From positions 62,001-126,000 of the forward strand of contig NZ_JBHRTR010000048.1 in assembly GCF_042646425.1 (NCBI RefSeq): a stretch of DNA of 64,000 bases, read 5' to 3'. A program made the position numbers and the translations under genes. Source of the DNA: Marinibaculum pumilum (GTDB lineage: Bacteria; Pseudomonadota; Alphaproteobacteria; Ferrovibrionales; Ferrovibrionaceae). Below, piece by piece: positions 1 through 8,914 of this stretch. The notes beneath the pieces were generated by a model. It was not told where the DNA came from. It was given only the letters and a program-made list of their open reading frames with translations, and did not search any database. Within the stretch, counting starts at the first letter, position 1. Every line of letters starts with the position of its first letter.

Positions 1-585
1 GGCTTCCCGCAGACCGGCAACGACGTCTATGCCGTGTCCTGGTGCGGCGGCGGCGGCTTCGGCGATCCGCTGGACCGGGACGTGGAGCGGGTGCAGTCCG
101 ACCTGGACGGGGCCTTCATCAGCATCGAGGGCGCGGAACGGATCTACGGCGCCGTCGTGGATCCGGCCAGCGGGCAGGTCGACGCGGCCGCCACCGAAGC
201 GCGTCGGACGGAGCTGAAGGCACGGCGCCTGGACGCCTTCCCCGACCGCAAGCCGGTGCGCCGCGACGGCAGCCCGGTGATGGAGATCAGCCCCTACCTG
301 GCGGTGCATCGCGATGCGGACGGCAGCTACCATGCCTGCGCCGGCTGCGGCACGGCGCTGGGTCCGGTGGGGGAGAACTGGAAGCTGCATGCCCTGGCCG
401 AGGACCGGCCGGTGCAGGACAGCAACCCGCTGATCGGCGACCCGCATCGCTATATCGATGCCGCGGTCACCTTCCGCCGCTTCCTCTGCCCCGGCTGCGG
501 CGCGCAGCTGGATGCAGAGATCGCGGTGGGCGAGGATCCGCCGCTGCATGACATCGATCTGGCGATCAGGGAGGCCGCCGAGTAG
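1..585 (+). CDS. Hydantoinase B/oxoprolinase family protein, C-terminal part
   Basis: The frame is open from the first base, so the gene starts outside the window and only about 194 C-terminal residues are present. The early motif GGGGFGDPLDRD followed by a VERVQSDLDGAFIS segment is typical of the C-terminal part of N-methylhydantoinase B / acetone carboxylase alpha-like subunits. The last 100 residues carry two zinc-ribbon-like pairs (CAGCG and CPGCG) and resemble the small acetone carboxylase gamma-type domain fused at the end. Such proteins act in the cytoplasm on cyclic amides or in ATP-dependent carboxylations, normally with a hydantoinase A partner, which would lie to the left. A TRAP transporter follows 53 bases downstream, so uptake and breakdown of the same compound is plausible. 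Substrate unknown. Confidence 0.8.
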   Translation, partial: GFPQTGNDVYAVSWCGGGGFGDPLDRDVERVQSDLDGAFISIEGAERIYGAVVDPASGQVDAAATEARRTELKARRLDAFPDRKPVRRDGSPVMEISPYLAVHRDADGSYHACAGCGTALGPVGENWKLHALAEDRPVQDSNPLIGDPHRYIDAAVTFRRFLCPGCGAQLDAEIAVGEDPPLHDIDLAIREAAE

Positions 586-638
586 TCTTCTTGCCAAGAA
601 CCTGTGGCCGAAAACGATAATCCGAGGGAGGAAGGCCG

Positions 639-1718
639 ATGATCCAGTATGCAAAGAGGTTCGTTCTGCCCGCCACCATGGCGGCGGGCATCCTGGCCGG
701 GGCGATGGCGCCGGCCGCCGCGCAGGACGTGGAGCGGTTCACCGTGACGGCGGGCCATCCGCCGGTCTTTTCCTGGGTGCGGCTGATCGACGAATATGTG
801 ATCCCGGAAACCGACAAGCGGCTGGAAGCCGCCGGCAATCCGGTGAAGATCGACTGGACCACCGCCTATGGCGGCACCCTGGCCAAGATCGGCGCCGAGA
901 GCGATGCGATCCGCTCCGGCGTGTCCGACATGGGCATCGTCGCCTTCATCTTCGAGGCGGCGAAGTTCCCGCTGGAGCAGGTCACCCTGTTCGCCCCCTT
1001 CGCGACCGACGATATCCGCAAGATCGGCACGGCGATCGAACAGGTGCGTGGGCAGACCCCGGCGATGCAGGAGGCCTGGAAGCAGGCCAATGCGGAATGC
1101 CTGGGCGCGGCGGCGATCGACACCTACCAGCTGGTGACGAAGTTCCCCGTCTCCTCCATCGACGACCTGGAGGGCAAGAAGATCCTGGCGCCCGGACCGG
1201 CCGCGAACTGGATCAAGGGCACCGGCGCGATCGGCGTCGCCGGCAACCTGACCACCTACTACAACGATCTGAAGACGGGCGTGGCCGATGGCGTGATCGT
1301 TTCCGCCGCGCCGGCCTTCGCGATCAAGCTGCACGAGGTCGCGCCCCACGTCACCAAGGTGAATATCGGCGCCCAGTCGACCGGCTGCCTGGCGATCAGC
1401 GCAGACCGGCTGGCCGCGCTGCCGCCGGAGGCACAGAAGATCATCCGCGAGGTCGGTGCCGGCTATACCGAGAAGTTCGCCGAGGTGCAGATGGCGACCG
1501 CCGAGGCCGCCATGGAGGGGATGAAGGCCGGTGGCGCCACGATCTCCGAACTGTCGCCGGAGGAACGTGCCCGCTGGGCCAACGCCCTGCCGCCGATCGG
1601 CAAGGAATGGGCGGAGGAGATGGCTTCCCGCGGCCTGCCGGGCCAGGAGGTGATGGCGGCCTATATCGACGCCCTGGAGGCCCAGGGGGTGGAGATGCCG
1701 CGCGACTGGTCGAAGTGA
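639..1718 (+). CDS. dctP: TRAP transporter solute-binding protein, DctP family
   Basis: A 359-residue periplasmic protein with a Sec signal peptide (KRF, then a hydrophobic stretch ending in AAAQD near residue 29). The mature part shows the DctP fold pattern: a TVTAGHPP opening strand, an alternating alpha/beta body, and a central region where the family's carboxylate-binding arginine would sit. Proteins of this family bind organic acids (C4-dicarboxylates, keto acids, lactate, ectoine and others) and hand them to a sodium-driven DctQM permease. The length is normal. A GGGAGGAAGG ribosome-binding site precedes the ATG. It is the first of three TRAP genes in one direction. The ligand cannot be read from the sequence; the preceding hydantoinase B-like gene hints at a cyclic amide or a derived acid. 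Confidence 0.9.
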   Translation: MIQYAKRFVLPATMAAGILAGAMAPAAAQDVERFTVTAGHPPVFSWVRLIDEYVIPETDKRLEAAGNPVKIDWTTAYGGTLAKIGAESDAIRSGVSDMGIVAFIFEAAKFPLEQVTLFAPFATDDIRKIGTAIEQVRGQTPAMQEAWKQANAECLGAAAIDTYQLVTKFPVSSIDDLEGKKILAPGPAANWIKGTGAIGVAGNLTTYYNDLKTGVADGVIVSAAPAFAIKLHEVAPHVTKVNIGAQSTGCLAISADRLAALPPEAQKIIREVGAGYTEKFAEVQMATAEAAMEGMKAGGATISELSPEERARWANALPPIGKEWAEEMASRGLPGQEVMAAYIDALEAQGVEMPRDWSK

Positions 1719-1755
1719 GGCCGGCCCCAGGGCCGGTCGCGGCGACCGCCGCGCC

Positions 1756-2349
1756 TTGACCGCCGATCCGCAGTCGGCTGACCGGCGGCCACCAGGCGGC
1801 GCCCCGGGTGTCGGGGCCGCCGCCTACGGCCGGCCGCAGCCGTTCCGCTTCGACCGCATCGGCGCAGGCCTGAACGCGCTGGGCACGGTCTGGATCTTCG
1901 GGCTGCTGGTGCTGGTCGACGCGGATATCGTCGGCCGCGAACTGTTCGGCGCGCCGGTGCGGGGCGCGATCGAGATCGTCGGCCTGTCGATCGTCGGCAT
2001 CGTCTTCCTGCAGCTGCCGAACGCCCTCTGGGCCGGCCGCTTCACCAAGGCGGAGCTGCTGATCGACGCCCTGGGCCTGCGCCGGCCGCGACTGGGGGCG
2101 GCCGTGCAGGGCATCCTGCATCTGTTCGGCGCGCTGGCCCTGACCCTGGTCACCGTCGCGGTCTGGCCGGAATTCCTCCGCGCCTGGCAGATCGGCGACT
2201 ATGTCGGCGCCATCGCCGATTTCACAGCGCCGACCTGGCCGGTGCGCCTGGTCATGGTCATCGGCTCCGCCCTGACCGCGATCACCTTCCTGCTTCTGGC
2301 CTACAGCGATTTCCGCGCCGCCATCGGCGCGCGCCGGAGTGACCGATGA
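1756..2349 (+). CDS. dctQ: TRAP transporter small permease subunit
   Basis: About 197 residues with four hydrophobic segments, in the expected place between the solute-binding protein and the large permease. The motif after the first membrane segment (VDADIVGRELFGAPVRGAIEIV) is the usual DctQ signature of an early helix followed by a GREL/F-type turn. DctQ forms the integral membrane complex with DctM. The start is uncertain: no ATG or GTG is available near the amino end, so a TTG at 1756 is chosen, giving a polar 30-residue N-terminal tail that may be partly untranslated. It overlaps dctM by four bases, which suggests translational coupling. Confidence 0.85.
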   Translation: MTADPQSADRRPPGGAPGVGAAAYGRPQPFRFDRIGAGLNALGTVWIFGLLVLVDADIVGRELFGAPVRGAIEIVGLSIVGIVFLQLPNALWAGRFTKAELLIDALGLRRPRLGAAVQGILHLFGALALTLVTVAVWPEFLRAWQIGDYVGAIADFTAPTWPVRLVMVIGSALTAITFLLLAYSDFRAAIGARRSDR

Positions 2350-3650
2350 GTCCGGTCGAGATCGGCGCCTGGTCGCTGCTGGTGATGGTGCTGCTGGTGG
2401 TGTCCGGCCTGCACATCGCAGTGGCGCTGATCCTGCTGTCGCTGGTCGGGATCTGGCTGATGCGCGGCAATTTCGACATCGGCCTCAGCCTGCTGGGCCA
2501 GGCGATGAACGATTCCATAGCCGGGCAGGAATTCGGCGTGGTGCCGCTGTTCGTGCTGATGGGCCTGCTGGTCGGCGTGGCGGGCCTGGGCAAGGACATG
2601 TTCGACCTGGCCGACCGCGGCCTGCGGCGGGTGCGGGGCGGGGTCGGTATCGCCACCGTCTTCGCCAATGCCGGCTTTGCCGCGACCACCGGCATCTCCA
2701 TCGCTTCGGCCGCGGTGTTCGCCCGCATCTCTGTGCCCGAGATGCTGCGCTTCGGCTATAACCCGCGTTTCGCCGTCGGCGTGGTCGCCGGGTCCTCCGT
2801 CCTGGGCATGCTGATCCCGCCCAGCCTGCTGATGATCCTCTACGCCTTCCTGGCGGAGCAGTCGGTCGGTGCCATGTTCCTGTCCGGCGTCCTGCCCGGC
2901 ATCCTGCTGACCCTGGTGTTCTGCGCCGGCATCGTCACCATGGCGCGGCTGCGGCCCGCCAGCATCGGCGGCATGGACCGCGATGCGCCCGGCGGCCTGC
3001 GGCGCAGCGATGCCGGCCGGATGGTGCCGATCGTGGCCCTGGTGGCGCTGGTGCTGGGCGGCATCTATGGCGGGCTGTTCACCGCGACGGAGGCCGGTGC
3101 GGTCGGCGCCACCGGCGCGCTGGCGATCGCCCTGCAGCGCCGGCAGCTGGACCTGGCCGGCTTCTGGCGGGTGCTGATCGAGACCGGGCATATCACCGTG
3201 TCGGTGCTGTTCCTGATCATCTCCGCCAATTTCTATTCGCGCATGCTGGCGCTGTCGGGCCTGCCGCAGTCGATCGTGCAGGCGATCACGGAAGCCGACC
3301 TGGGCATCGCCGGCTTTGTCGCCCTGTTCATCCTGCTGGTGCTGGTGCTGGGCTTCATCATCGACTCTGCCTCGATACTGCTGATCACCGTGCCGCTGAT
3401 GCTGCCGGTGGCGCAGGCGCTGGGCATCGACCTGGTCTGGCTGGGCGTCATCACCATAATCGCGGTGGAAATCGGCCTGCTGACCCCGCCCTTCGGCCTG
3501 GCCGCCTATGTGGTGAAGTCCAGCGTCGACGATTCCCGCATCACCCTGGTCGACGTCTTCGCCGGCGCGGCGCCCTTCGCGCTGATGATGCTGGTCACCC
3601 TGCTGATCATCATCGCCTTCCCCTGGCTGGCGACGGCTTTGGTGTACTGA
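2346..3650 (+). CDS. dctM: TRAP transporter large permease subunit
   Basis: A 434-residue integral membrane protein with about 12 hydrophobic segments, the standard size for DctM. Recognisable stretches are the VPLFVLMGLLVG region, SSVLGMLIPPSLLMILYAFL and the C-terminal ITIIAVEIGLLTPPFGLAAYVVKS, where the PP-containing re-entrant motifs are characteristic of the family. It is the ion-coupled translocation subunit that works with the DctQ subunit just upstream. The start ATG lies within the dctQ stop region (four-base overlap). The operon ends here: the next gene is on the opposite strand, with only eight bases between the two stop codons. Confidence 0.92.
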   Translation: MSPVEIGAWSLLVMVLLVVSGLHIAVALILLSLVGIWLMRGNFDIGLSLLGQAMNDSIAGQEFGVVPLFVLMGLLVGVAGLGKDMFDLADRGLRRVRGGVGIATVFANAGFAATTGISIASAAVFARISVPEMLRFGYNPRFAVGVVAGSSVLGMLIPPSLLMILYAFLAEQSVGAMFLSGVLPGILLTLVFCAGIVTMARLRPASIGGMDRDAPGGLRRSDAGRMVPIVALVALVLGGIYGGLFTATEAGAVGATGALAIALQRRQLDLAGFWRVLIETGHITVSVLFLIISANFYSRMLALSGLPQSIVQAITEADLGIAGFVALFILLVLVLGFIIDSASILLITVPLMLPVAQALGIDLVWLGVITIIAVEIGLLTPPFGLAAYVVKSSVDDSRITLVDVFAGAAPFALMMLVTLLIIIAFPWLATALVY

Positions 3651-3658
3651 GGTGGTGA

Positions 3659-4150
3659 TCAGCCGGCGATCGCCAGGACTGCGAGGCAGAGGCTGGCGGT
3701 GACGGCCCCGCTCAGCGGCCAGCGCAGTCGCGGATACCAGTCCGGCGCGGCGCCCGCTCGTGCGGCGCGGTGGTCGGCCAGCGCCATGGCGATGAAGCCG
3801 GCGGCCAGCAGCAAGAGGCCGGGCACCGGCGCCAGCAGCAGCGCGGCCCAGCCGAGCAGAGACGGCAGGACGGCAGGGCCAAGGCGGGACCAGAGCGGGC
3901 GACCGGCCTGCAGCGCCAGGCCCCAGTGGATGCCACCCAGGAAGGACAGGATCACGGCGCCATAGCCGGCGATCGCCTGCTGCGCGACCGGCCGCAGGTC
4001 CGGCGGCGCCAGGAACAGGGCGGCGGCCAGGGCCAGGAAGGGCAGGGCACCGGCCAGTCCCAGCCACAGCGCTGCGGCGGGGACCCGCGCCGTGCCGGAG
4101 GCCGCGTTGCCCGCCGTCGTCCCGGCCGGTGCCGTCTCGCTGATTGCCAT
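3659..4150 (-). CDS. DUF3429 family membrane protein
   Basis: A 163-residue protein with five hydrophobic segments. It carries the DUF3429 signature YGAVILSFLGGIHWG around residues 65-80, a conserved P.LLGW segment, and the terminal D-WYPRLRWPLS motif near residue 140. The family is related to mitochondrial TMEM69-type proteins and has no firmly assigned function. The ATG at 4150 is preferred because AAGGA lies eight bases upstream; an upstream TTG at 4168 would only add six polar residues. It converges on the TRAP operon and diverges from the SDR gene at 4239, so the 88 bases in between probably hold both promoters. Confidence 0.8.
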   Translation of the reverse strand: MAISETAPAGTTAGNAASGTARVPAAALWLGLAGALPFLALAAALFLAPPDLRPVAQQAIAGYGAVILSFLGGIHWGLALQAGRPLWSRLGPAVLPSLLGWAALLLAPVPGLLLLAAGFIAMALADHRAARAGAAPDWYPRLRWPLSGAVTASLCLAVLAIAG

Positions 4151-4238
4151 CCGTCGGTCCTTCCGCAATCCGATCCGCTTCTGCCCGGTCTACGTATCCC
4201 CGGCATGCGCGGATCAGGCTTCAGGAAGGGCGGACGGC

Positions 4239-4991
4239 ATGGGCGATACCGTTCTCGGCAGTTTCGGCGAAGGTCTGAACGTCGCCGTCGTCGGCGCGAC
4301 CGGCGGCATCGGCGGCGCCTTTCTGGCGCGGCTGCGCGACCTGCCGGCCGTCGCGCAGCTGCATGCCCTGTCGCGACGGCCGGTGCCGGATGGTGCAGCC
4401 GATGCCTGGCACCGGCTGGACCTGGAGCGGGAGGACAGCATCGAGGCGGCCGCGCAGGCGCTGCGGGCATCGGCGGGCGAGCTGCATCTGGTGATCGTCG
4501 CCACCGGCGTCCTGCATGACGCGGCGGGCCTGCATCCAGAGAAGAGCTGGCGCCATCTGACCGCAGAGGGACTGGCGCAGGCCTTCCGGATCAACGCGAT
4601 CGGCCCGGCGCTGCTGGCCCGTCACCTGCTGCCCCTGCTGGCGCGTGACCGCAAGGCGGCCTTTGCCGCCCTGTCCGCCCGGGTCGGCAGCATCGCCGAC
4701 AACCGTCTGGGCGGCTGGTACGGCTATCGCGCCTCCAAGGCGGCCCTGAACCAGACAATCCGCTGCCTGGCGATCGAGCTGGCCCGCCGCAGCGACCGGG
4801 CACTCTGCGTCGCCCTGCATCCGGGCACCGTCGACACCCCGCTTTCCGCCCCTTTCCAGCGCAATGTGCCGGCGGCGCAGCTGTCCGCACCGGCCGAGGC
4901 GGCGGGGCGGCTGCTGGCCGTGCTGGACGGGCTGCAGCCGGCCGACAGCGGCGGCCTGTTCGCCTGGGACGCATCGCGCATCCCCTATTGA
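4239..4991 (+). CDS. SDR family NAD(P)-dependent oxidoreductase
   Basis: About 250 residues with the classical short-chain dehydrogenase layout: a cofactor-binding VVGATGGIGGAF motif near residue 12, an internal IVATGVLHD (NAG-equivalent) strand, Ser in ALSARVGS, the catalytic YGYRASK (Y-x3-K) pair, and the HPGTVDT loop after the active site. The sequence resembles the C-factor/CsgA-like subgroup often labelled as cell-cell signalling or YciK-like SDRs. The frame is open further upstream to 4092, but the ATG at 4239 sits just before the first beta strand and after a GGAAGGGCGG ribosome-binding site. The substrate cannot be predicted. Confidence 0.85.
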   Translation: MGDTVLGSFGEGLNVAVVGATGGIGGAFLARLRDLPAVAQLHALSRRPVPDGAADAWHRLDLEREDSIEAAAQALRASAGELHLVIVATGVLHDAAGLHPEKSWRHLTAEGLAQAFRINAIGPALLARHLLPLLARDRKAAFAALSARVGSIADNRLGGWYGYRASKAALNQTIRCLAIELARRSDRALCVALHPGTVDTPLSAPFQRNVPAAQLSAPAEAAGRLLAVLDGLQPADSGGLFAWDASRIPY

Positions 4992-5201
4992 AAAGGCACT
5001 TGCGCGGATCGCGGAAGCGGCCAAATATCTGCCCCGTGACGGCGGCGCAGATGCCGCCCGTCTCTCTTCGACAACCGCACGCGGACGCCCCCGGCGCCTG
5101 CGTCGCCGACTACCCGCGCGGTGCCTGCATGGCGGCCGACGGGTTTCTGTTGTCGCTTTTTAACCTCCTGAAAAATATAGCGAAATTCGGTTCCCGCGGA
5201 T

Positions 5202-5233
5202 CTTGATCGCGGGCCCGGCTGCGCCTATCTCCG
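5202..5233 (+). promoter_or_regulatory. Sigma-32 (RpoH) type promoter of groESL
   Basis: CTTG at 5202-5205 and CCTATCTCCG at 5224-5233 are separated by 18 bases. This matches the alphaproteobacterial heat-shock consensus CTTG-N17/18-CYTATVTNNG at every defined position. It lies just upstream of the CIRCE element and about 80 bases before groES, as expected for a groE operon under dual control by RpoH and HrcA. Confidence 0.8.
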
Positions 5234-5239
5234 CTGCGG

Positions 5240-5266
5240 TTGGCACTCCCGACCTGAGAGTGCCAA
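5240..5266. promoter_or_regulatory. CIRCE operator (HrcA binding site)
   Basis: TTGGCACTC at 5240-5248 and GAGTGCCAA at 5258-5266 form a perfect nine-base inverted repeat with a nine-base spacer. This is the geometry of the CIRCE element (TTAGCACTC-N9-GAGTGCTAA) with one symmetric substitution in each arm. It starts seven bases after the -10 region, so bound HrcA would block transcription of groESL; as a transcribed hairpin it may also affect mRNA stability. No hrcA gene is in this window. Confidence 0.95.
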
Positions 5267-5311
5267 GGATCGGAAATTCGCTTCACAGCAAGGGATTTCG
5301 GAGGAACAGAG

Positions 5312-5626
5312 ATGACGTTCCGACCACTGCATGACCGCGTTCTCGTCCGTCGCATCGAAGAGGATGAGCGTTCCGCCGGCGGGATCATCATCCCCGACAC
5401 GGCGAAGGAGAAGCCCAGCCAGGGTGAGGTGATCGCCACCGGCCCCGGTGCCCGCAACGAGGCCGGGGAACTGGTCGCGCCCGACGTGAAGCCGGGCGAC
5501 CGGGTGCTGTTCGGCAAATGGTCCGGCACCGAGGTGAAGATCGACGGCGAGGAACTCCTGATCATGAAGGAGTCCGACATCATGGGCGTCATCGTTGACG
5601 CCCCGGCGGTCGCCAGGGCCGCCTGA
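5312..5626 (+). CDS. groES: Co-chaperonin GroES
   Basis: A 104-residue protein with the full GroES pattern: FRPLHDRVLVRR at the N terminus, the mobile loop EDERSAGGIIIPDTAKEKP that contacts GroEL, and GDRVLFGKWSGTEVKIDGEELLIMKESDIMGVI at the C-terminal barrel. It caps GroEL to enclose folding substrates in the cytoplasm. A ribosome-binding site (GGAGGAA) lies ten bases before the ATG. The gene is 17 bases upstream of groEL in the usual order and is expressed from the sigma-32/CIRCE promoter region. It ends with an unusual short AVARAA tail. Confidence 0.98.
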   Translation: MTFRPLHDRVLVRRIEEDERSAGGIIIPDTAKEKPSQGEVIATGPGARNEAGELVAPDVKPGDRVLFGKWSGTEVKIDGEELLIMKESDIMGVIVDAPAVARAA

Positions 5627-5643
5627 CGGGAGGAAGAGACACC

Positions 5644-7275
<1,632 letters not shown>

Positions 7276-7301
7276 GGCGGCGATCCCCGGAAGTTGGGCG
7301 A

Positions 7302-7330
7302 GGGGCGCGGCCGACGGCCGCGCCCCTTTT
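7302..7330 (+). terminator. Rho-independent terminator of groESL
   Basis: A perfect 11-base-pair GC stem (7302-7312 with 7316-7326), a three-base GAC loop, then TTTTCCTT. It stands 27 bases after the groEL stop codon and nine bases before the 3' end of the convergent amidase gene, so it closes the heat-shock operon. Confidence 0.92.
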
Positions 7331-7338
7331 CCTTGTGC

Positions 7339-8796
7339 TCAGGCGTCGGGCAGCGGCGGCAGCGGGAAGGGATGCGCCGCCTCGAAGGCGCGGGCGGTGC
7401 GCAGCACGAGCCCGTCGGCATAGCGGTCGCCGACGATCTGCAGGCCGATCGGCATGCCGTCCCCGTCGCGGCCGCAGGGGATGCTGGCGGCCGGGTTGCC
7501 GGTCAGGTTGAAGGGCGGGGTGAAGGGGTTCCAGTCGGTCCAGCGCTGCATCCCGCTGCCCGGCGGCACGTCATGGCCGGCGGCGAAGGCGGTGAGCGGC
7601 ATGGTCGGGGTCAGCAGGATGTCGATCTCCTGGAACAGCGCATTGATCCGCTGGCCCATCGCTATCCGGTCCTGCATCGCCGCGAGATAGGCCGGCAGGT
7701 CGACCGCAAGGCCGCGTTCCGCCATCGCGATATAGCCGGGATCGGCCAGGCGCTTCTGCTCTTCGGTCAGGGTCCGGTAGCGCTGCGTCTTGCCGGCGCC
7801 GGCCAGGGTTTCGTAGAGCGGCCGGGCCTCCAGGTGCAGGTCGACGGGGCGCATCTCCGCGCCCAGTTCGGCGAAGGCGGCGACCGCCTGGGCGAAGGCG
7901 GTGGCGACGGCGGAGGCGACAGGGCCGCAGCCCAGGTCGGGGCTGAAGCCGATCCGCATGCCCTCGACGCCGCCATTCAGGCCGTCCAGCAGGTCGGCGG
8001 GATCGGTGTCCGGCAAAGCGAGCCAGTCCCGCGGGTCGCGCCGGGCCATCGCCGCCAGCATCAGCGCGGCATCCTCCACGCAGCGGGCCATCGGTCCGAC
8101 ATGGCTCAGGGTGCCGATCGCGCTCGGCGGATAGTAGGGCACGCGGCCATGGCTGGGCTTGAGGCCGAAGATTCCGGTGAAGCTGGCAGGGATCCGGATC
8201 GAGCCGCCGCCATCGCCGCCCAGCGCCAGGGTGCCCATGCCCAGTGCCACCGACGCGGCGGCACCGCCGGAGGAGCCACCGGGTGTGCGGGCCGGGTCCC
8301 AGGGATTGCGGGTCACGCCGCAGAGCGGACTGTCGGTGACCCCCTTCCAGCCGAACTCGCAGGTCGTCGTCTTGCCGACGAAGACCGCTCCCGCGTCACG
8401 CAGGGCGGATACGGCGGGCGCATCCTCGTCCCAGGGGCCCGCCGGGTCGGTGATGCGCGAGCCCATCAGGGTCGGATGGCCGCGCATCAGGGTCAGGTCC
8501 TTGATCGTAGCCGGCACGCCGTCGATCGGGCTGAGCGGGCGGCCCTGGCGCCAGCGCGCCTCCGCTGCGCGTGCCCGGTCGAGTGCCTCGTCCGGCAACA
8601 GCAGGGCAAAGGCGTTGACCGTAGTGTCGCAGCGGTCGATCCGGTCGAGCACCGCCCGTACCGCCTCGACCGGCGACAGGGCGCCGCCGGCATAGAGCCG
8701 GGCCAGGCTGGCGGCCGGGAGCAGGCAGGAATCCGTGCTGTCGGCGCCGGTATCGTCTGGTTCGGGGCCCTGCGCGTAGGGGGACTTTGCAGACAT
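7339..8796 (-). CDS. Amidase signature family protein
   Basis: A 485-residue amidase. The catalytic triad is visible: Lys in ATIKDL (about residue 118), the cis-Ser in RTPGGSSGGAAAS, and the nucleophilic Ser in GGDGGGSIRIPAS about 24 residues later. The late IPCGRDGDGMPIGLQIVG segment is also typical. Enzymes of this family hydrolyse amides to acid and ammonia; the sequence is not a GatA subunit because gatB/gatC are absent and the N terminus differs. An ATG at 8796 follows an acidic, non-secretory start. It converges on groEL. The only clue to the substrate is a distant TRAP/hydantoinase region, which is not decisive. Confidence 0.88.
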   Translation of the reverse strand: MSAKSPYAQGPEPDDTGADSTDSCLLPAASLARLYAGGALSPVEAVRAVLDRIDRCDTTVNAFALLLPDEALDRARAAEARWRQGRPLSPIDGVPATIKDLTLMRGHPTLMGSRITDPAGPWDEDAPAVSALRDAGAVFVGKTTTCEFGWKGVTDSPLCGVTRNPWDPARTPGGSSGGAAASVALGMGTLALGGDGGGSIRIPASFTGIFGLKPSHGRVPYYPPSAIGTLSHVGPMARCVEDAALMLAAMARRDPRDWLALPDTDPADLLDGLNGGVEGMRIGFSPDLGCGPVASAVATAFAQAVAAFAELGAEMRPVDLHLEARPLYETLAGAGKTQRYRTLTEEQKRLADPGYIAMAERGLAVDLPAYLAAMQDRIAMGQRINALFQEIDILLTPTMPLTAFAAGHDVPPGSGMQRWTDWNPFTPPFNLTGNPAASIPCGRDGDGMPIGLQIVGDRYADGLVLRTARAFEAAHPFPLPPLPDA

Positions 8797-8914
8797 GCCT
8801 CATCCTGCGTGCAGTCCGGACGTCATGGCAACAGCCGGTCCCGAGAGCCGGTTTCCGGCGCCCAATTCCTGGTGGCGGTGTCCGGCATGCCGGTGCGGCC
8901 ACAGCCTTGTCCCC

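Noticed and set aside
4992..5201. A gene in the 4992-5311 interval
   Set aside because: Short frames there have no ribosome-binding site or recognisable domain; the interval is explained by the SDR 3' end and the groESL control region.
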